DNA of 64,000 nucleotides from Sporodiniella umbellata (Eukaryota; Mucoromycota; Mucoromycetes; Mucorales; Rhizopodaceae). The translations under genes and the position numbers were made by a program. The notes beneath the pieces were generated by a model. The model did not search any database, was not told the DNA's origin, and saw only the letters and a list, made by a program, of their open reading frames with translations. How positions within the stretch are numbered: the stretch's first letter is position 1; each line of letters begins with the position of its first letter. Positions 13,484 to 26,576 of this stretch are shown here, in pieces. Where the stretch lies: the NCBI GenBank assembly GCA_025677835.1, contig JAIXMR010000009.1:310001-374000 (forward strand), given 5' to 3'.

Positions 13484-15404
13484 ATGATAAATTCAAAGCC
13501 CTATACAAAGAAAAAGTCATTGGAAAGAACGACGAGTAACAATAGCAGCCAGCAACCAGCCCAGATATGTGCGTCTTATGGAATGCCTGCACCTACAGAA
13601 GATAATATCATCATGCGTCAGAGCCAAATTGATGACATGAAGCTCTTTCTTTCTACGGCCACACAGCATTGGGACACACCGAAATGTATCAAACGATTCT
13701 ATCTTCCAAACGGTGAAGCGATCGGGTGTGTTTTGTGGGACAACATGTTCTTTATCTCTGGCACTGACATTGTGCGGTCGCTCACCTTTCGATTCCATGC
13801 TTTCGGACGGCCTGTCAGCAACCCAAAGAAGTTTGAGGAGGGCATCTTCTCTGACCTGCGCAACCTGAAGCCTGGGCATGACGCAAGGCTGGAAGAACCC
13901 AAGTCGGATCTGTTGGATACGCTCTACAAGAACAATTGCATTCGCACCCAAAAGAAACAAAAGGTATTCTATTGGTTCTCCGTACCACACGATCGCCTCT
14001 TTCTTGACGCCCTTGAACGTGACCTGAAGCGTGAAAAGATGGGCCTCGAATCCACCACGCAAGCGCTCGTGCGTCCCGCTACGCTCTTGACATTGAATTC
14101 GACGCAGGAACTCTTTGATGATTTGAGAAAGAACATGTCAAAAACAGGTAAAGGATAACAAACGTCGTTTTCTATTCACTCAACCCGTCTCCTTCTTAGT
14201 ATCGGCCAAAGACGAGCCTTGGATGACCCGTTTGGAACAGAATCCACCCAAGAGGTCACGTGTCTCCCTCCCCGCTTTGGATCCCAAGAACCGTCAGCGT
14301 CGGTCTTCTACCGCCCTTTCGCCCCCCACAGCCCATGCTCGCGTTCAATCCGGATGGAGTCGTCATCCAAGCCGTAGCAGTAGCCGTAGCAGTGTCAGTA
14401 GTCAAAGCAGCAACAGCAGCAGCCACAGCCCACAGGAACCCGCTTCGCCCTTTCAAACTCAGTTTATGCACCAAGATTATTTGGATCCCATCGCTTCGGC
14501 TGTCAATCAATTGGAGATTTCAAACTCCAAAGTGTTGCGAACCCAATCGCTTGATCTCAAAAAGCAACGGGCGCTGTTGGGTCATCTGAGCCTGCTGGAT
14601 GGATCACCCGGCTATAAACAAAGGCGAAGACGTACCGTTTCTTCTACACATACTTGCTCTTCTTCCCCATCCACCTCGCCTGGCCACGCCCGTCGCCACG
14701 CTCACGATCGATGCCATCATCCACCTCCCGTCAAGACAAACTTTAGCCGGGTGGCCTCCTTTGGCTCGCCTCCTCCCTTGAATAAACCGGATCCAAAGAA
14801 GCCCAGCCGTCTGGCCCTGGCTGCCTCCAAAGCCGGTTATGTCGCCCCCAAGCCTGTCTTGCCACCCCTTTCGCCCCACTACGCACCCCAACAGCCGCTT
14901 GATTATCCATCATCGGAGCTCTATCCACCGACCGTACCACACAACGCGCAGACCATCGACATCATGGACTGGCAACACCCACTGGATAAAACTCCCCCTG
15001 ACTTTCCCTCCACTCATTTCTTGAACGGCCTCAAGCCAGATCCTATGCTCTCTGCTATGCCCATCGATCTCGCTCTCAAGCATGATCCTTTTGCTGTAGA
15101 CCCTTTGCTTTTCTCGCGTCACCCAGACTGGCCTTCTCTCCTCACCCTCAATACCATCTACGATCCCATCCTTTCCGCTACTTCTTCTACCCATTCACGC
15201 CATCGCCCATTTGATGACGATCTTTCCTCTTCTACCGTCTCTTCTCCCTCTGATAACTTTCAATCCATGACTCTCTTTTCTCCCTTCAAGCCGCTCACTG
15301 AAGAAAACGAGTCCATACACCCCCTTGGCTTCGGAGACGTGCATCCTTACTATGCTTCTTACATCACAAACGATCTCAACCCATTCGTCTTTGGTTCTTC
15401 CTAA
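13484..15404 (+). CDS. STE12: STE12-like homeodomain-type transcription factor
   Basis: Exons 13484-14147 and 14200-15404 (52-bp intron) give 622 aa. Residues about 50-205 are the STE12 DNA-binding domain: FYLPNGEAIGCVLWDN, FISGTDIVRSLTFRFHAFGRPV, FEEGIFSDLRNLKPG, CIRTQKKQKVFYWFSVPHDR and FLDALERDLKREKMGLE, all close to the family consensus. The remaining 400 residues are Ser/Pro/His-rich and low complexity (Ser-Arg repeats about residues 260-290). I see no C2H2 zinc-finger pairs, which many filamentous-fungal Ste12 proteins have, so this copy resembles the finger-less type. Known role: endpoint of the mating/filamentation MAPK pathway. The ATG directly follows a run of 21 A. Confidence 0.96.
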
Positions 15405-15695
15405 CCGCATCCTTTTCATCCTCTTCATCCTTCATTTATTCATTCTTTCTATCTGCATCCATCCCTCTCCCTTCACACCTTTTGACCATCATTTTCTCCT
15501 TATGCAATCGCTTTTCTATGATTTCTTTTTTTTTTTTCCTATGCATTACTTTTTTTCTTTTAATCTACTCTTTACCCTCCTTTTTTCTATGCTGAGGCCG
15601 CCTTTTACTATGCCAAAAAAAAACCCCCCCCCGTTATTTTTTTTTTATTTTTATAATTATGATAATGATGATTACTATTGTTATGTATATCCCTT

Positions 15696-15728
<33 letters not shown>

Positions 15729-15806
15729 ATTTATTCTGATTCTTTCTATTTCTATATATTTTGATTTTTTGATTTTCTTTTCTTATTTTCTCTTATTATC
15801 AATAAA

Positions 15807-15841
<35 letters not shown>

Positions 15842-16206
15842 CTTAAACGTACACTTGTACTACACTCCACATTTTTTCTTTTTTTTTTTGGAAAATCTGT
15901 CAAAGTGAATTGGGCTACTTCATTGGTCCGACAACACATCATTCGCTGATGACAGAATTCATTGAAAAATAAACTAAAAAGGATGTTCTTTGGTCACGGT
16001 ATTTCAGAATCCATCTGACTTTACGTTGTCTAACCTTTCTAGAAAAACCAAGGCACAGGTTACACATGCCAACCTTTCTCTCGCATCGATTCTTTATGAC
16101 GCATCTACTTTGCTTTGTGTATCATAAAAAAAAATGTATATATATTTTTTTTTTTTTTTTTTTTTTTTGGAGTTTATTGATTGATGGATGGATGGAGGGG
16201 GGAGGC
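15405..16206. other. convergent intergenic region STE12 / SF3B1
   Basis: 802 bp of 3' UTR sequence with T runs of 26-33 nt (15701-15727, 15807-15839), a T run near 16145-16168 and a TGGA repeat at 16184-16196. No gene seen. Confidence 0.65.
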
Positions 16207-19200
16207 TTAGAGAATATAGTCCAATTCGTTACGCTGATAAGAGTTACGTTCGTCATTTTCCAGACGGGGGTAATAAGGGACAAGGGCATCTTGACTACCA
16301 ATATACAGCGTGTTGTAAATCTTCCAATATACCTCTCGTACTTTTCGTGCAGGATGGAATAGACCTTGGAGTGTGTATTGGAGTATTGTGGCAGGACCAA
16401 GAGCAACACGAAGCCCCTCAATGGCTTCCATGACTGCATTGATCACATGTGGACTACAAAAGGTCAGTGTCTGGAAATATCTAGCTTGTGCTTACCTTGT
16501 CTCGAAAATGTTGGGCCAAATATAGTTTAGCAAGTGTTGTAATGGCTCTTCGCATCCTAAACCAACAACGCCCAAGGCCATATGCTTGATCGTAGTACAT
16601 GCTGTCTGTCGGTGGACAAGATCGCGATCCATCAGCGCATCCTCCAAAAGAGGTGCAACAGCATTGATATAATCCTTACCCATCTCGCCTACATACTCAA
16701 AGATAAACGACAGCGACTTCAACACACCGTTCTGCACGTTCAACTCTGGCACTCGGTATTCGTTCATCAACGCAGGTAACACGGTAAACGGTGCACATGT
16801 TTCGGCTACAATGGCAATCGCAACCGTAGTACACACACGGTTTTGACGTTCTTGTACCTTCAGGTTGTTCAGCAGCGTTGCCAATACGTCTTGAGGTCCA
16901 ATCGCCTTGGCAATATAACCAAACGTATTCACAGACGCACGCCGGATGCCCTTCTTGTGTGCCTTCAAAAGATCCAAAAGCTCAAAGCATACACGCATCC
17001 ATTCTCGAGCCGATACGTACTCAGCTCCTCGATCGGCAATACGACCCACCAGATCAATACAGTTCTCTTGCACTTTCTCGTGTCGGTTACGCAGAATAGG
17101 CGTCAGTCGAGGTAACAAGTCTTTGATCGGAGGCGTCATGCTGGCCATACCAATCACGTTCACAATACTCTTCAATGCCCCCAGGATGGACCCCAAGACT
17201 TCCGGGTACTCTTCGCCTAGATATTCGTAAAGAATCTGCCCGAGCTGGCTCATCAGCTTTTCTTCACCACAGTTTTTCATCACCACCGCAATACGCGAGA
17301 TCAAATCTGCCGCTTGTTGACGCACCTTGGCCGATTTGTTGTTCAAACGCCATAGAATCGTATAACAGATCTGCTGAAGGTAAGGCTTGATACGCATACC
17401 AAGCGCATTCACTACCGTACCAAAACCGTTCAACATAATCACATCCTCCACCGTCTGTTCTTGGAAAGCGTACAGAATACCGTCGATCAACAGCTCTTCC
17501 AGTCGGGGATCAATATCAGACGCACCCAGGCTGGCCACCACTTTCTCAATGGTCTCCATCACCATCTTACGGTACGGCTCACTTTCGTCTTTCAAATCGT
17601 TCACAATTCGACTCGCAATCTCGGACACCCCTACCTTGTTGGCTAGCTCAACCGTGGTTTCTACCACTTGCTTGTAATTACGTCGATCCAAAGCCATACG
17701 GCGTACCCAAAAGTGTCGAAAGAATTCCGGGAGAATCTCCTCCTTGATATACCCAGGCATCACACCATCCGTAGCCGCACATTGTTTCACCACCTTCAAC
17801 ACAATCTTCTTCATCTCCTCGTCAGGTGACTGGAATTCGCGAATCAAGATGACCATCACTTCCTTTGTATAATAGTTGGCATATTCGTCGTCCATCAACG
17901 GAATAATATACCCAATGGCTTTCAAAAAGGCCGCTAAGCCTTTACCGCGATGCTTACGAATACCGGTCCACAGAGGTTTGAGTACAGAATCAAAGGATTC
18001 AATACCATACGGCGCAGCAGCTTCGGCCAAGGCAGCAATCGCCAAAGCCGTGATCGTACGCACCTTCTGTTGGTCGTCTTCCAAACCATGCCCAATCGTT
18101 TCTACCAGATTCTTCAAGTGGGGCAACACAGCACATCCCATCAGGATGGCCGTTTGCTGTACAATCTTGATACCTGTATGGCGCGCTTGCCAGGATTTCT
18201 TGGATCGACAGACAGCCTTCAAGAACGGCAAAAGGGCTGGAATGCCTAAAGCGGACGCAACCACAGAGAAGGCTCGAGCAGTTGTATTACGAACATATTC
18301 ATCCACATGGTCAATATCCGGACGCATCGTGGTAATCATAGTAGGGAGACCTGCAGCCTTGGACAGGTTGGAAATAATCTCACGACCTTCAACACGAGCG
18401 TAGTAATCCTCATCAATCAAGAGTGGTTCGATGACCACAAGGATCTTGTGTACAAAGGGTCGAACCAAGTCATCCAATTTGTACAGGATACGGTCAATGA
18501 CCTTCACTAGCAAATGGCGTTCTTGGTCTTCGAGCGTAGGAGACATCAGTAAGGGCAGAATCTGGTTGAACAATGGCCCGGGTCCAAAATCGCGTGCCTT
18601 ATCTGTGATATGACGAAGGGCACCTTTACGCATAGGCGGTGTGCCATTCTTGATTTTCAGTAACAGCCGCATAATCTTTCTTTCTTTCAGTTCTTCCACA
18701 GACATGCCACCTTCGTCTTTATCGTCCAACAGCTTACCAAAGTGTTGCATATCTTCCTCCTTGAAGAAAGGAAGCTGGCCTACACCGGGAATCTCTTGGG
18801 GAAGCTCAAGTGCCACCGGTGCTCTCATTTCTTCCTGCATCATAAATCCATTGTCTCCCATCGGTGTGGGTGTAGCTGTTAATTTACGAGCAGGCGTACG
18901 AATGGGTTCGTATCCAGCAGGGGGTTCAAGGATCTTGTAACCGGTGGTAGGGAACATTGCATCGAGCTCTTCATCAGACAAAGGTCGATTACGGACATCT
19001 AGCTCTCGCTCCCAACGTAACGCGTTTGAGGCTTCGGGTGTAAGGTACATTTGGCTAGGCGTCGGCGTCATCATTCCCATACTGCCCATCGGTGTACCGC
19101 TCACGTTGTTCGATACCGGCGTAGCATCCCATCTCGAACGTTTGGGTGTCCCGCGTGGCGTGGCTTCTACATCGTCCCATTCAGATTTACGTAAGGGTGT

Positions 19201-19973
19201 AGCATCTCCGTCCACAGCCCTCACAGGTGTGGCGTCCCAACGCGACCGCTTAGAACTACCCACAACAGGTGTTGCATCTGGCTGAACAACAGGTGTAGCC
19301 ACATCCCATCTTCTTTTCTTTTTAGGTGCATCAGTCGTAGTAGCCCGCGCGCTGGCTTCCGCTTCTTCTTTCTGTTTTTGAGCAACAATCGCTAACACTC
19401 TCTGTTTTTCTCGTTCAAGTTCAGCTTCGCGAGCTACTTCAGAGTAAGAGCGTGACTCTTCATCGCCTGTTTCTTCTCCAAATGCATCTTTGCGGCTGGG
19501 TGACAACATCCGGTTGAATCGACGTTGTTGGTATTCATTCTGTCTACCTGCTATTGTACGTTCGCGCATGGTGTCAGCAAAAGGGTCATGTGAATCCGCG
19601 CCTTCGGTGGTTTCGCTTAAAAGCTCTTTGGATACTGTATATGTATTCAGTCGTCGGCTGGTTTCTTTGTATAATTCGTCATCGTTCTCATCGTCTTCAT
19701 TCCTAGGTAAAGACGTCGCATAGCCTTCGTATTTATCGGTCGTGTAAAGTTCGGTATCGTAAGAAACACCAGACATACTAGCATGCTTTTCATTATGAAG
19801 AACAGCTTTACTAATGTCCTCCTCAGTAATTAACTTTCGCTTTGCTTGTGCCGCTTTGATTTCGTTTTCAACGTCTACAAAAGCTATTTAGATTTCCTTT
19901 TTCTCTAGTTTTCTTTTCTTTTACTGTTATTTTCCATCTTTTAAAACAAATGATGATCTTTACCGTCAGACAT
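16207..19973 (-). CDS. SF3B1: splicing factor 3B subunit 1 (U2 snRNP)
   Basis: Minus-strand exons 19973-19964 (only 10 nt coding), 19874-16496 and 16453-16207 give 1211 aa (S. pombe Prp10 about 1205, human 1304). The N-terminal part carries repeated KR(S)RWDATP motifs, the binding region for U2AF-type ULM partners and TP phosphorylation. The C-terminal two thirds are HEAT repeats almost identical to the human protein, including [22 protein letters not shown], the DQQKVR segment containing the position homologous to the human hotspot Lys700, and [17 protein letters not shown]. The protein ends ELDYIL as in animals. It is the branch-site-recognising core of U2 snRNP. The small first exon (ATGTCTGACG) is supported by phase and by alignment of [15 protein letters not shown] to the human N-terminus. 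Confidence 0.96.
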
Positions 19974-20529
19974 GTATCTTTTTTTTTTTAGATGTAAAAA
20001 TCGGCAAATGCACAAAAAGAAAGCTTTTTTTTTCTTTTCTTTTCTTTTGCCGCAGTTTCTCACTAAGGTATGGGTGACGTATCTATATTTTGAAGCTCAA
20101 ATTGTTTTTCCGAATAGTGAAGTTCAAAAAAAGTATGTGTGGGAGGAATTTTAATGAAAGGTAGCCTATCCAAGCCACCAGCCACCCGAGTCTGAAATCC
20201 AGCGACTCTGTAAATGGAAATAAAATACACTATTATATATCTATAGATACTACAGTCGTTGTTTGCTTTTTCCTTGTTTCCAAGACATTACATACTGGCT
20301 GACTACAGGCGTTTACACATATTAGTTCCTCTTTAGCATCAGATCTATATGTTTTCTGCTCTACTGTTTTGTAACATTATGCTTTTCTTCCAAAAGTTGA
20401 CTTTTGAATCCGTAGTAGTTAAAGGAGTGTGAAAAAGCACACTTCAGTTCAGCCAATGAAATAAAAGATTTATGCTTTTTTTTTTTTTTTTTTTTGGCAT
20501 TTGAAGACAATGATGATAAACCGTTCTGT
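19974..20529. other. intergenic region SF3B1 / PSF1
   Basis: 556 bp, tandem genes on the minus strand. Holds the SF3B1 promoter and PSF1 3' UTR. A 21-nt T run is at 20475-20495. No gene. Confidence 0.65.
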
Positions 20530-21150
20530 TTATTTTGTAATATGCTGAAGGTATCCGGCCTTAATCAGTGATTCTACATCGGTTCTACGTACATACTCAT
20601 GGTTGCCTTTGAGTAGGTTCAATCCACCATACTCAGTATCAATCCTGCCAGTATCACGGAGCACACGCACCTCGATAAATAAATCTTTAGGAGGGTCTAG
20701 ACCAGCACCACCATTTTGCCCTAAATCAATATCTGGAAAGCTCTGTTTATAAGTATCCACTAGCTCTCGATATTCGTCAAGAAACTGATGTTCTGTCGGC
20801 CCTAGGCTTGTCGTGATCTCTCTTTGGTATACTGACTCTAAACCTACATTCCAATAGATTTCTTTAAGCTTATTCACTCGATGTCGGTGGTAAGCAAACA
20901 GGACACGTTTGTTTCTTTTGATAGTTAAATGATACAACATAACTTGTGATATTTTGCTAGGTGTTCGGGCTGTTGCAGGATCGGGATCGCTGTTCATAAG
21001 TTCTACGGTCGTCTTTGCCTGATTAAAAAGAACACGTATTTCTTTACACATTGCCTGAACTAGTTTATCGTTATAAGGTGATACTAGTAAGTCAGCTGTG
21101 CGTTTAGCTTCCTTTGCAAGTTTGTATGCTGATTCGCCTAAAGTAGCCAT
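20530..21150 (-). CDS. PSF1: GINS complex subunit Psf1
   Basis: Single-exon, 206 aa, close to the usual length (human GINS1 196). Family features: N-terminal MATLGESAYKLAKEA, the helical A domain containing MLYHLTIKRNKRVLFAYHRHRV (a hallmark Psf1 block), and the C-terminal B-domain PPKDLFIEVRVLRDTGRIDTEYG..NLLKGNHEYVRRTDVESLI. Known role: with Psf2, Psf3 and Sld5 forms the GINS part of the CMG replicative helicase. One of the few intron-free conserved genes here. Confidence 0.96.
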   Translation of the reverse strand: MATLGESAYKLAKEAKRTADLLVSPYNDKLVQAMCKEIRVLFNQAKTTVELMNSDPDPATARTPSKISQVMLYHLTIKRNKRVLFAYHRHRVNKLKEIYWNVGLESVYQREITTSLGPTEHQFLDEYRELVDTYKQSFPDIDLGQNGGAGLDPPKDLFIEVRVLRDTGRIDTEYGGLNLLKGNHEYVRRTDVESLIKAGYLQHITK

Positions 21151-21884
21151 GTCTGATTTTCGTTTTAAACGTAATTTTTAAGAAAAATAAATTTGGACTT
21201 TTTTTTTGGGCATGGACAACCAAAAAAAAAAAAAAAAATTGAAAACAGAACCCTTTTTTTTGATTTTCAATAGCAAATCGAAATAACTTTTTTTTTTTTT
21301 TTTCATGTCAAAAACAACTGACAGAAAGAACATACACCTTCAACAACACTTGGGTTTCCAAAAAGATTTCTAGGATCTAAAACCTATCAGAAATTGTACT
21401 TGAAGTAAGTTTTATTAGCTTTTTATCCAATTCTTATTTTGCCAGGCGCATTGTTCCTATACCTACTCTGCAGCCTATGACTCTATTTTCTAACTGTTAA
21501 TATATAACACCCAGCTATATAGAGTATAGCTTTATGCTTTCAGAAAGAGTACATTTGGTCATATATCTAAAAGTATAAATTCAGCCTTTTTTAAATGAAT
21601 ACTGTTGAGAACAAACACGTAATCTGATCATGGTCCAGACTATCGAGACCCTTACTGTATTTGAACTTTGCTATACAACTTTTTTTTTCGTGCTTTAAAA
21701 AACCACCTTACCAAAAAGTTCTTAAAATAAAGCTTTTTGGATTTTCTGGTAAAAGGTCCTCACTGACAGTTTTTTTTTAAAGTGTTTTTTTGCATAATAA
21801 AAAGACTGTGTTAAAAAAAAAGAAAAGTATTCTAGTGCAGCATGTAAACATGATTTCCTAGCCAATTTAATCCAAAGGTCAAAC
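21151..21884. other. intergenic region PSF1 / NUP192
   Basis: 734 bp between tandem minus-strand genes; AT-rich with short T runs. Nothing recognisable. Confidence 0.6.
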
Positions 21885-24800
21885 TTATTCTTTAACTGAC
21901 AAACTTTGTGTTTTTGTTTGGTTTGCTATCGCATGAACAACTTGATTCAGTGTTTCGAGAAGCTCTCGACCTAGTAAATTTTCCTCTTCTAATTTAGTTT
22001 GCAGCATCGAAATCACATCATTGATGATTTTTTGTCGAATATCGGCTGTAAATGAATCCAAACAGTCAAACAATGTTATTTCAATTAACTGCTCCCATGT
22101 CTTAATACAATGTAAGCGGCTAGACCTAAGCTCGATAGCTCTGTTTTGTGCTGTAAGAGATTGAAGTATTTTACCCATTTCCTCTTCGAGCGCTGTATTT
22201 TCTTCTTTAGTCAAAGCCTCGAATAAATCTATTTGGGTGCGACGAAGGAATTTATATACGCTTCGAATATCAAACAATTCCGAGCCATTGCATTTGTATT
22301 TTTCGGCTTCAAAGCTCTTGTAATAATTTAGCTCAACAGGGTTTAGGTTGAGTTGGCTATCGATCCAAACAAAATCTAGTGAAGTGATAAGCTCAAGTAG
22401 GTTCCATTTAGGTTGTTGATAGTCTGCATTCATTTGAAGGTGCATCGATCGCATAAGATCGTTCAAACTGGCCTCAGAGTTGAGCGAGCCACCACCTGAA
22501 GAGTGCTTGTAACCGTAAAGCAAATTCAATAAAGGTGCTGTACCGGTTGTTTTGCGAATGTGAAGCTCTAAAGTAATCAATTTTAAGAGCCATGCACGCT
22601 GATTCAGAGTTGATCTTAAAGTAATAAAGTCTGTTTGAACGTCTTCTTTTGTTGCACATTGAACCATGCCTGAAAAGCAAGGCTCTAGCTCAAACAAATG
22701 GTCTTCTATTCTAGGCGAAATGGCTTTTAATCGATTGATCAAGAAGTCATCTCCGCTTGTACGCAAATAGTATGTTGTAGCAGTAGAAGTACTTTCTTTA
22801 CAGCAGAGCTGATAGAGTAATTGATAGCATTTGTCTGCTAATAAAGGATGAACGCGAACAGAGAAAGTATTTTCCGCTTGAAATTCTTGGTCATCGCTCG
22901 CACGTAGCATGTTTAAAATAGTAAAGAAGCATGTTGGCTGAGGATTTTGATCAAATGATGTGGGAATAGATTTATGTTGTGCTCCTTTAGATGCGATATC
23001 AGATATGTCATATCCAAGAATAAATTCTGCAAGATTAGGTGATTTTTTGTCATGTTTTGTACACGCGATAAGCATATCCAATATGGCAATGCGTGTTGAA
23101 GGAGAACGGTAAACGATTTTAGCAACATCCTCTTCCTCCTGATTGTGATCAGGTCCCAAGGTCTTTTCTGCAAGCCAAAATGGAATGGTATTGATGTCGT
23201 ATTTGTAGTTGTCATAGCTAATACTTTCAGTACTTTCAATTTCCAAGCGCTCACTAAAGCCAAGAATAATAGAGACAGATTCGTTGCTGGCAAGCAGTAT
23301 AGTGGGAAGTTGTGTACCAAGACCCCCCATAGGTATATTGACATGGTCTGGAAAGCACAAATTTTCAGGGTTTGCTTCAGGTTCTGTAGCCAAAATGCTC
23401 AGTATAGCAACACTCAGAGCAGATATTTCCTCATGCTCCTCAGCATTTACCAAAAGCGCTATTTGTGAAATGACCTTTGTACGGAACAACATATGCTTGC
23501 CTACTGATGCTAATGCAGAAGGGACTTCAGGGAAAGCACATCCAAGCAATTTGAATTCGCCAGCTGGGAGCTTCTCGGAACACAAAGCCAATTGGGGTAT
23601 AAACAAATTTGCAAAAACGTTTTGAGTAGACATAGCCTTATGAACGATGCGTAGACAACGAGTCAAGGATCTCTGAAGATAAAAGCTTTTTTTACCCTTA
23701 GACTTGGTAGATTCGGAGATTTCTTCTCTTCCAGTGCATATGATCTTGAACATTTCAACAACAAGTGAGCTACCAGAGAGAATGCGAACCAGTATATCAA
23801 AACCGGGGTGTAATACATACGGAAGCAACATGCTGGAAATATCTTTGGATCGGTGGGCTCTTGAACTACTGCTATTAGTGGATCGCAAGAAAGACAGAAA
23901 ACTGTTTGTATCTAAGGTGACATCGTCTGTGTTTTTTACTAAGTCAATGATATAGTCATTGATTTCTTCCAAATTAAAAGACATAATGCTGTTTTCTATG
24001 ACCTTCAAGCAGGCATCAGTAAGCTGCCATTTTCCATCAGGATTTGAAAATTGGAGACTGCTCATATTCAAAAAGATGTGGTCTATCACCAAAGATAAAT
24101 AAGGCGATGCGCCGGGTGAGCGATGATCACTTCCAAGGAATGGGGGAATGGACTGCTCTGTGGCTGAAAATCCAGAGATTAAAGCATCCTTTTCGCTTTG
24201 TTTGTGAATTATAGACGCTATCAACTGCAGCATAGAAAGGGTCTTTGAGTAAGACTTTTCATTCTTTTCAGCGTTGAATTGTAACAAAAACCCAGAGCTT
24301 TGATCAGGACACATAATACGCATCGTTGGAACAGGCTCCACTGTTGTAACTGGAACAGGAATAGTAGCACTAGAGGGGTTTGACAGGCTACTCAAAAAAT
24401 TTTGTTTGGAGATATCTGCTGGGAGAAGCACATTCTTTTTTGGTAGAGACCTGTTGGCTGAAATAAAATCAGATCCATCTAAGCTGTTCCAAACTTGAAA
24501 AGAAATAGTTCTACCAATCCCATTAATTCCTCCTCCCCAGGATGAACAGAAAGCTGTAAGTAGGCTGTAAAGCTGAGTTCGTAGGCTTACAGAAGTTGGG
24601 CTTCCTATCATTTTTATAATGGACTCATGCGCTTTAAATAGGTCATCATTCCAAATTTCAGCTCTTGCTGTAGAAGAGTACTGTATAACTTGCTCACAAA
24701 GGTGTATCAACTTACACAAGACCTCCTCCTCGGATTCTGGAATAGAAGGGCATTCATTATCTGGCCATGTTTTCTGGATTCCGTTTGAATAAAATTGAAG

Positions 24801-26576
24801 ACTCCCAAAAAGCTTTCCCCAAGAAAAAAGGTGGCTGCTATTAATATCGGGTCGCACTGTTCCCATAGATAAAACTTCATAAGCATGTGATGCACATTGA
24901 TCGCCAGTTGATATAGAAGCCAAAACATCAAAGGCAGCCCTAATGGTACCAACCACCTTGATATCCAGCGTCCATTTTATAAACGCAAAAAGACCGTCTT
25001 TTCGTGTCCAGAATTTACCACCAGCATTACATCGATTTCTATAAACAGTAGCAAGCAATGTCAAGAATTTCTCCAGGTGTTTGCTCTCTCTCTCTTCCTC
25101 TTTAATGTATCCAGAGTCAACTTTTGTTGGGTATTCTACTTGATATATCGAATCTTCTTCAGTGGTTTTTAATTGGTGCAGTAGTGAGGACATTTTTAAA
25201 ATAAAATTTTCTGTCAAAATATCCATTTCATGCTCTACTGCAGAACGAAAGTCGTTTGAAATGCCAGCATAAAATTTCTTGTAGTTGTTAGGATCAACTG
25301 TCAGTCCATCAATGACCATAATTGATTCAGAGTTTTCTTTTACTCTGTTAGTAACAGGTCTAATATTTCCGTCTTTCTGTTTAAAATGTAGCAAGTATTC
25401 ATTCAAAAACCCAAAGGCGTCCAAATCGATGCCCTCCTTAGCCATTGCTGTTGTTTCTTGCTCGTCTAATTTGAAAGTACCGCGGTCGGAAAGGGACGAC
25501 TTCTTAATGTTGAATAGAGACCATTGAAGTAAAACAACGCCTTTGACACAATCCACCTTCCATTCTTTCTTTTTAATAATATTGTCAATTTTTTTCATAC
25601 TTTCATCTTGTGTAGATATATCAACCCCGAGATGGTTTTGGTTGTCGTCTAACCATTGAGGGGAGATAGCACTTAAGACAACCGTAAGTAAGTATGGGGA
25701 TATAGGATCCAAAAGGTTGGTTTTTTGCACTAAAGCAAGAAGAGATAATATATCGGCCTCTGACAACCAAAAGAAGGATGAGGCATGGTACAAAAGCTGT
25801 GTAAGAGAGATTCTTTCCTCTTTCAACAGCTCAATACGTAGCTCCATCGTATCCTCTGTAAGCTTTGGTTCTTCAGCTAATTGAGCCTGAGGTTGTTGTG
25901 GTAAGATTTGTTGCGGTTGAGTTTGCTGTAGTTGAGTTTGCTGTGAACCATTTTCGACAATGAGCTTGATACTGTTGTTCAAGTCATCAAGCGATTTAAG
26001 GATCTTGCTGATAAACCCTTTGTCGTCTCTTAAACAAATCGCTGCCATATAATCAAGAAAAGCACTACGAATGTGTTTGTCAACCTTTTCGTCTTTGATG
26101 CTTTCGAATATGGTGTTTAGAATGGATAAAACATATCCTCTTTCAGCATGATATAAATAAACGGCAGTATCAAGAGCTGAAGAAAAAGTTGTACGAGATT
26201 GTCGTGTGCCTTCTAATAACAATCTTGAGCATTCATACTCTTCAAGATTAAGCTGATCTGATAAAAATATAGCTTCCCTTGTGAACTCTTTGTTTGTTTT
26301 GTATTCTTGATCGTCAATGAGCACTTTTCCTGTAAAATATGGTCAATGATCGTGTTCGCGTAATTACAATAAAGATCTACCGTTTTGAACATTTGTTCTA
26401 TGTTCAGAATTTTTTGGCGGATTATCAAGCAAATTGATCAGAGTTTGTTTGTGATCTTGTAAAAAGCTTTCTAGACGTACGGCTGCTTGCGAAGGGGCCC
26501 GTCTTGCTTCACAAACCGCGTTAAGTAAAGTGCGTAAATCAGCTGCTTTTGTTGATTGCATTCTACTTCGACTCAA
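21885..26576 (-). CDS. NUP192: nucleoporin Nup192/Nup205, inner-ring scaffold
   Basis: Exons 26576-26381 and 26329-21885 (51-bp intron) give 1546 aa (yeast Nup192 1683, human NUP205 about 2000). The protein is an almost wholly alpha-helical solenoid without short motifs. Assignment rests on length, on N-terminal similarity to the family (ALDTAVYLYHAERGYVLSILN; IFESIKDE), and on the internal block FWTRKDGLFAFIKWTL..VGTIRAAFDVLASISTGDQCASHAYEVL, characteristic of Nup205/Nup192. A Gln/Pro-rich insert lies at about residues 200-215. Known role: inner ring of the nuclear pore complex, binding Nic96. The 4.4 kb second exon is uninterrupted, unusual next to the other intron-rich genes. Confidence 0.9.
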
